Both the position numbers and the translations under genes were made by a program. Shown in pieces: positions 59,377 to 64,000 of a stretch of DNA of 64,000 bases (position 1 is its first letter; each line of letters begins with the position of its first letter). The stretch is from NCBI GenBank assembly GCA_013298075.1, contig JAAFJG010000019.1, positions 1 through 64,000 of the forward strand, read 5' to 3'. The notes beneath the pieces are model-generated. The model had not been told where the DNA came from, did not search any database, and saw only the letters and a program-made list of their open reading frames with translations. Origin of the DNA: Cytophagales bacterium. Its GTDB lineage: Bacteria > Bacteroidota > Bacteroidia > Cytophagales > Microscillaceae.

Positions 59377-61110
59377 ATGCACCAATATTCATTCATTATT
59401 TTTTCTTTTTTGTTTTATTTTATATTTTTGATAAATCTAATAGCACAACCATCTAATATAACAGCCCAAAATGTAGAAAAACTTTTAGAAAAATCAAACG
59501 AAAAAAAACAAGCGGGCGATATAAAAGAAGCCTCAAGGTTTTTGAACGAAATTGCTACTATATATTGGGAAAATAGGAATTATGATGAAGCCATTAATTA
59601 TTTCAATCGTTCCATAGAACTTAACCAAAATATTGGTAATCAATCTGGTATCATTTCTATTTATAGTAATTTGGCTTTGATAAACGCAGATAAAAATGAT
59701 TATGCAAAGGCACTCCAATATTTCGAAAAAGTATATGCTTGGCGTAAAAAAAACGGAGAAGATGGAATTCGTTCCAGCTTGATAAATATGTCTGTTGCTT
59801 CAGGAAAATTAAAAAATTATCCACAAGTTATTATTTATTTGGAGCAAGCCTTAGAATTAGCCCGCCAAAAATATGACCTCAAAGATATGCGTTTGTGTTA
59901 TGGTATGTTGTATGAAACATACTCAAAAATGGATAATAACGCAAAAAGTCAAGAATATTTTATTTTATACAAAGATATAAATGAAATGCTATCCAAAAAA
60001 AACGAAGATAAAGCCTCTAAATATGAAAAAATAAAAATTGAAAACGAAAATTTAGAAAAAACAAAAAAAATTAAAGAACTCGAATTAGAATTGGCTCAAA
60101 AAGAACTTATGAAAGAAGAAGAAAAACTCGTCAGCATTGGTAAACAAGTAGAAAATTTGATGGCTAACAAAACCAAACAAGAATTAGCGCTCGAAAATTT
60201 ACAAAAAGACCAAAAAATTAAAGAATTAGCCATTGTAAGTGAGAAAAGTAAAGTCGAAGCAGAAAAACAAAAAATTCAAAATAGATTACAAAATGCTAAC
60301 AATAAAATTTATTACTCAATAACCGTAATTATTTTCTTAGGTTTAATAGGACTATTTTTATTATATTTATTTTTTGATAGAAAACAAAAAAATAAATTAT
60401 TAACAGAACAAAGAGATAAATTAAATGAGTTGAACCACATAAAAGACAAACTTTTTTCTATCATTGCGCATGATTTGCGTTCTCCAATGATTGCTTTTCA
60501 TAATTTCTCAACGCTTTTGAGAATGGGTGGAATTAGTGAAGAAGAAGAAATTTTGCTGGTGGATAATATGAGAAAAATATCAGGAGTAACTTTAGAAACT
60601 TTGGATATTTTATTGAATTGGGCAAAAACACAAATGCACGGCATCAATCCAAAACCAGAAAGAATAAGTATGTATCATTTGGCTGAAAAACAAAAAAAAT
60701 TTTTCCAAGCAACTGCACAATTTAAAAATATTACGATTGAAAATGAATTAAGTGAAGATGATGTAGCGTTTGCAGACCGAGTACAAATGGATACCGTTCT
60801 TAGAAATTTAGTCAATAATGCCATTAAATTTACAAATAAAAATGGAAAAATAATCATCGTTTCTCACAAAACAGTCGAAAAAATATATGTGGGCGTGCAA
60901 GACACAGGCATAGGAATTTCTGAACAAAATATCGACAAGATTTTTAATACAAAAGTAAATTTTACGACCAAAGGAACAGAAAAAGAGGGCGGAACAGGTT
61001 TGGGCTTGATGTTATGTAAAGATTTTGTGGAAGCAAATAAAGGACTTATCAACATCAAAAGTAAAGAAAATGAAGGAACTTTAATCACTTTTTCACTGCC
61101 TTTGAAGTAA
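59377..61110 (+). CDS. TPR-containing sensor histidine kinase
   Basis: 577 residues. Signal sequence or first helix (about 5-25), then TPR repeats in the periplasm (NYDEAINYFNRSIELNQNI, DYAKALQYFEKVYAWRKK, NYPQVIIYLEQALELARQK, about 40-190). A coiled coil (about 205-305) and a membrane helix (about 312-330) follow. The phosphoacceptor is in FSIIAHDLRSPM. The HATPase domain has NLVNNAIKFT (N box), VQDTGIGIS (G1) and GGTGLGLMLCKDF (G2). No response regulator is adjacent, so it is an orphan. Confidence 0.92.
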   Translation: MHQYSFIIFSFLFYFIFLINLIAQPSNITAQNVEKLLEKSNEKKQAGDIKEASRFLNEIATIYWENRNYDEAINYFNRSIELNQNIGNQSGIISIYSNLALINADKNDYAKALQYFEKVYAWRKKNGEDGIRSSLINMSVASGKLKNYPQVIIYLEQALELARQKYDLKDMRLCYGMLYETYSKMDNNAKSQEYFILYKDINEMLSKKNEDKASKYEKIKIENENLEKTKKIKELELELAQKELMKEEEKLVSIGKQVENLMANKTKQELALENLQKDQKIKELAIVSEKSKVEAEKQKIQNRLQNANNKIYYSITVIIFLGLIGLFLLYLFFDRKQKNKLLTEQRDKLNELNHIKDKLFSIIAHDLRSPMIAFHNFSTLLRMGGISEEEEILLVDNMRKISGVTLETLDILLNWAKTQMHGINPKPERISMYHLAEKQKKFFQATAQFKNITIENELSEDDVAFADRVQMDTVLRNLVNNAIKFTNKNGKIIIVSHKTVEKIYVGVQDTGIGISEQNIDKIFNTKVNFTTKGTEKEGGTGLGLMLCKDFVEANKGLINIKSKENEGTLITFSLPLK

Positions 61111-61239
61111 AAATCATACCAAGATTTAGTGATTTTCAAGATTGATTTATTTGATTTTAAAAGATTTATAACTTAGAAAAATACAAGATGAATTATTTTT
61201 GAATATGTATTCCAGAAAAAATATTCATTTATCAAAAAA

Positions 61240-61275
61240 AACTATGAAACTTTTAGAAATTTCATAGTTTTTTTT
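61240..61275. terminator. Bidirectional terminator
   Basis: ACTATGAAA (61241-61249) and TTTCATAGT (61260-61268) form a 9-bp stem, flanked by A-run and T-run, between the convergent kinase and prkA genes. Confidence 0.85.
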
Positions 61276-61283
61276 ATTTTTAT

Positions 61284-63368
61284 TTAGTTATTATCTTCTG
61301 TCGTGCAAAAATATTCTATGGTTTTTAATGCACAAGTATTACAATAACCTAATTTATTTTGCATCGTATCCAACATTCGATTATATAATTTTTGGTTTTC
61401 TTCATTGGTACGATTCGATAATGCACCTACCAAACTTCCTGCTCCTGCGACATCAGATTTTAATCGAACATCAGTAACTGCTTTCACTAAATCATTATTA
61501 TCCATAAAATCATAATCAGGTTCTTGCATCATTTTTTGTCCATAAATTTTAGAAATAGTAGTTCTGTAGCTTTGTTTTTGTTCTCTACTTTTCAGCCCCA
61601 ATCTCTCTTCTACCATATCAATAAAAGTTTCATCAATTTTTAAAGACACAATTTTTTGCGTTTGCGGGTCTCTATAGCTCCAAATTTTGCTTGCTCCCAA
61701 ATTTTTGGCATCAATACCAATCACCATATTTACATAATTCAAAACGTCTTTATGAATGGCTGCGGGTTCGTCCATATACGCATTAAAAATGGCAGTCATT
61801 ACATTTTTTCGGTGCAATTCTTTGGCAATTTTTAAATCTCTTAAATATTTAGTTTGCTCTTGTGCATCACGTACATAATCCAAAATCACTGTTTCTAACG
61901 CTCTAAAAACATCTCCTGCATACATACATTTTCCTTCTTGCGTTTCAGATTTTTCTAATAAAATTTGAATAGCACGCCCCAAATTTCTGTGTCCTAAACC
62001 ACGTTGTCCAAATCTTTTGGTAACATCAGGCTCAGCATTCAAATCATTGATAATTTCTGTCAATGTTTTTACACTTTTTTCTCCCGCCACCTCTCCTGCT
62101 GCCAATTTCATCATTTCGATTGGATTTAATTTATCAGATTTAGGCATTCGAGTCAAGGTAACTGCGACAGAAAGTGCGTAATTAAGATTAGGATCTAAGT
62201 GTAATTTTTCACCAGAAAAAGTAGTTTTTTCGTGGCTTCCAATCGAAAAAGACGTTAATCGTTGTTGCAAATGATAGTTGGTGTTGTGCGACATATAACA
62301 CAAACGACATCTATCAATAATCGGTGCTTGTTCTTTTTCCTCCAAAAATCGCCCAAATTCCGCATTATTACTCGTGGCAATTATCAAACTATCCAAAGGC
62401 CATTTAAAACCTTCCATTTCTATAGTTCTATTTTGAATTACGCCTAAATAGACTTGAATTAAATCTTTTTTATTTTTAAAAATTTCGTCTGCAAAATGAA
62501 TTCCACCTCCCGCTACACGTGCCAACGCACCTCTACGCAAATCAAAACGATACGGATTATGTGTGTCTGTGATGTGCAAAAGGCGTGTGATGGCTTCCTC
62601 GCCCAATAAATCTACGGCAGAAGAAGTAATTTTATCTTTGGCGGCATATTTTCCTGTCAAGGTTCCGCGTGATTCGCTGATTGGCAAAGGAATTACTTCG
62701 ATAAAATCGAGCATTTTTTTCAAATCTCCTTGCGCATAATTTTTTATTTCCTCAAAAATATAATCCGTACACGCTCCCAAAGGTCTATAATTATCATTTA
62801 TTTTTTCGAGTTGTATATCAGAAAAGCCCATTTCGGTCAATAATTCAAAACTTTGATTTTTAGTTTCGAACAAATTCATTCCTAAAATTAATGGGTCTTC
62901 GAAAGTTTGTGATTCTATTTCATAAATCTTTCCGTAGCCACCTAATTTTTCTAAATTTTTGAATTTGAATGTGTAACGGCGATTTTCGGTCATCGTGCAA
63001 AAATCTCTGTATAATTTATTCAAAAAATCTACAAAATAAGTTTTTCCATTGCCAGGTTCTCCAATCAATACAAACGCCATTTCGGCAGAAGAACCGCCTT
63101 CGGCTGCATCTTTTACGTAGCTGACAAAACTATTGATTTCGTCATACATACCAATTAAATGTTTTTTACCTTCTCTAAAAACTAAAAAATCGTATGTATT
63201 TAATCCGTTTACGCTTACTTTTTTGATTTTTTGGTTATCTCCTAAAATCATTCTGGAAACAGCTTGAAATACATTTTCAAATTTTCGTTCTCCTTTTTGT
63301 ACGGCTAAAATATGTTGAAATAAAGATGTATTGCGTAAATCGGTCGCAATATGTGAGGTAGTTTTCAT
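61284..63368 (-). CDS. prkA: PrkA-type serine protein kinase / AAA protein
   Basis: 694 residues. The N-terminal AAA module has FVLIGEPGNGKTYFVDFL (Walker A, about 103-120) and the conserved SRGTLTGKYAAKDKI and FDLRRGALARV motifs. The C-terminal part has the PrkA kinase-like region. PrkA proteins take part in starvation and sporulation-like stress control; the E. coli YeaG protein is a relative. The partner genes yeaH/spoVR are not seen in the window, though the window ends only 0.6 kb upstream. Confidence 0.9.
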   Translation of the reverse strand: MKTTSHIATDLRNTSLFQHILAVQKGERKFENVFQAVSRMILGDNQKIKKVSVNGLNTYDFLVFREGKKHLIGMYDEINSFVSYVKDAAEGGSSAEMAFVLIGEPGNGKTYFVDFLNKLYRDFCTMTENRRYTFKFKNLEKLGGYGKIYEIESQTFEDPLILGMNLFETKNQSFELLTEMGFSDIQLEKINDNYRPLGACTDYIFEEIKNYAQGDLKKMLDFIEVIPLPISESRGTLTGKYAAKDKITSSAVDLLGEEAITRLLHITDTHNPYRFDLRRGALARVAGGGIHFADEIFKNKKDLIQVYLGVIQNRTIEMEGFKWPLDSLIIATSNNAEFGRFLEEKEQAPIIDRCRLCYMSHNTNYHLQQRLTSFSIGSHEKTTFSGEKLHLDPNLNYALSVAVTLTRMPKSDKLNPIEMMKLAAGEVAGEKSVKTLTEIINDLNAEPDVTKRFGQRGLGHRNLGRAIQILLEKSETQEGKCMYAGDVFRALETVILDYVRDAQEQTKYLRDLKIAKELHRKNVMTAIFNAYMDEPAAIHKDVLNYVNMVIGIDAKNLGASKIWSYRDPQTQKIVSLKIDETFIDMVEERLGLKSREQKQSYRTTISKIYGQKMMQEPDYDFMDNNDLVKAVTDVRLKSDVAGAGSLVGALSNRTNEENQKLYNRMLDTMQNKLGYCNTCALKTIEYFCTTEDNN

Positions 63369-64000
63369 TGTTTGTCAAAGTTTAATTTTTCTCTTTATGA
63401 GTATTTTTACAACGATATTTTTTGATTAAAATTTTATTTTTTAGATTTAATTTATGAAAAAAATGTGAAATATTCCATTTTTAGTCCAAAATAATTTATT
63501 TAGACTTTAGATAAAAATATTACACTACCTGATGTTTTTTTAAGGGTTAAAAATATGGGTTTTAATTCTTGCTAGCTGAATAAATTCATCAATAAAATTA
63601 TTCTAAATATCAAATAGATTTTTTTAGTAGGATAGAGTAAAATTAGTATTTTTTAAATGAAAGAGATTTTAGCACACAGATAACATGGATTTAGCGGATT
63701 AATACGGATTTTTTTTCTTTTTTCTTGAATTTTTAATTATTTTTGTCAATTTTTGGCTACCATTTAAAAAACTCTATTATACAAAATAAAAAAACAAATT
63801 TTTTACTATGACTAAATATTAATCAGACTAATATTATATCATTTTACAGAATTATTTTTTATCAGTTCCAAGTTTGGTAAGAGTCATAAATAATTATGAA
63901 AAAAAAAATGTCATATAGAGTAATAAATTCATATTTTTTGTTTACTTTTGTGAAAAAATTGACGTATAAAATTCATTATTTGATATGAAAAAACCAAAAA
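63369..64000. other. Right-hand intergenic region and start of a cut-off gene
   Basis: It contains prkA upstream DNA, repeat B copy 4 (63642-63780), an IS end-like word TGTCATATAGAGT (63909-63921), and TACTTTTG (63943-63950), a possible -7 box. An ATG at 63985 (MKKPK...) may open a gene that continues beyond the window; five codons are too few to judge. Confidence 0.4.
63642..63780 (-). repeat. Repeat B copy 4
   Basis: Reverse repeat B: TTAGTATTTTTTAAATGAAA, the core GGATTTAGCGGATTAATACG and the end CCATTTAAAAAACTCTATTA. It differs from copy 3 at only a few positions by eye. The left flank (TAGTAGGATAGAGTAAAATT) is faintly like the tail of repeat A. Confidence 0.8.

Noticed and set aside
63985-64000. 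Start of a gene at the right edge
   Set aside because: Only five codons are visible. I mention it in the intergenic entry but do not list it as a gene.

Overview
The window is AT-rich chromosomal DNA from a member of the Bacteroidota, most likely of the Cytophagales type. The evidence is a protein with a type IX secretion (gliding-type) C-terminal domain, BatD, PrkA, a YpdA-like reductase, DUF3127 and DUF4919 proteins, lipoproteins with plain Cys lipoboxes, a near absence of Shine-Dalgarno sequences, and promoters of the form TTTG-N20-TAnnTTTG. I cannot name the species.

Layout. 0.3-5.1 kb: a MacB/FtsX-type permease, then divergent pckA and fbp, two gluconeogenic genes that share a LacI-type palindrome. 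5.2-14 kb: a voltage-gated-type K+ channel, dnaG, an Fe/Mn superoxide dismutase, a TerB-like protein, dxs and rho. 14.4-15.3 kb: a pile of decayed mobile DNA (an IS607 remnant cut by two small inverted-repeat elements). 15.3-20 kb: an ABC ATPase with an alpha/beta hydrolase, a PD-(D/E)XK-like protein, and an overlapping ATPase + TOPRIM gene pair that resembles split OLD/PARIS-type defence. 20-22.6 kb: scoB and an aspartase with a TerB-like C-terminal extension. 22.8-24.6 kb: two tandem formylglycine-enzyme-fold genes whose C-terminal 93 bp differ mainly at first and second codon positions, as expected for variable regions of a diversity-generating retroelement (DGR). No reverse transcriptase or template repeat is visible here.

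25-36.8 kb: secG, a lipoprotein, a PurF-like amidotransferase, a deleted IS4-type element, speE, a NuiA-like inhibitor, rpsA, tRNA-Cys, an N-formylglutamate amidohydrolase, a YpdA-like reductase and batD. 37.4-43.8 kb: an AddB-like nuclease and an Rpn-family gene split by an IS607 element at a CC/GG dinucleotide; deleting the element restores a 317-codon frame. The tnpB of this element carries a 95-bp tandem duplication that shifts its frame. 44-50 kb: mtnC, a large single-chain restriction-modification protein and a DUF3127 protein with an SSB-like tail. 51-64 kb: an MFS exporter, lipoproteins, a small stand-alone transcription unit, obgE, a T9SS-sorted protein, a TPR histidine kinase and prkA.

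The intergenic regions hold at least eight families of short inverted-repeat elements (labelled A-H below). Some are nested in one another with clear target duplications. Most housekeeping genes are ordinary. The main points for follow-up are the DGR-like targets, the ATPase-TOPRIM pair, the IS607 insertion with its guide-RNA-like end, the shared palindrome and small transcript, and the repeat families.
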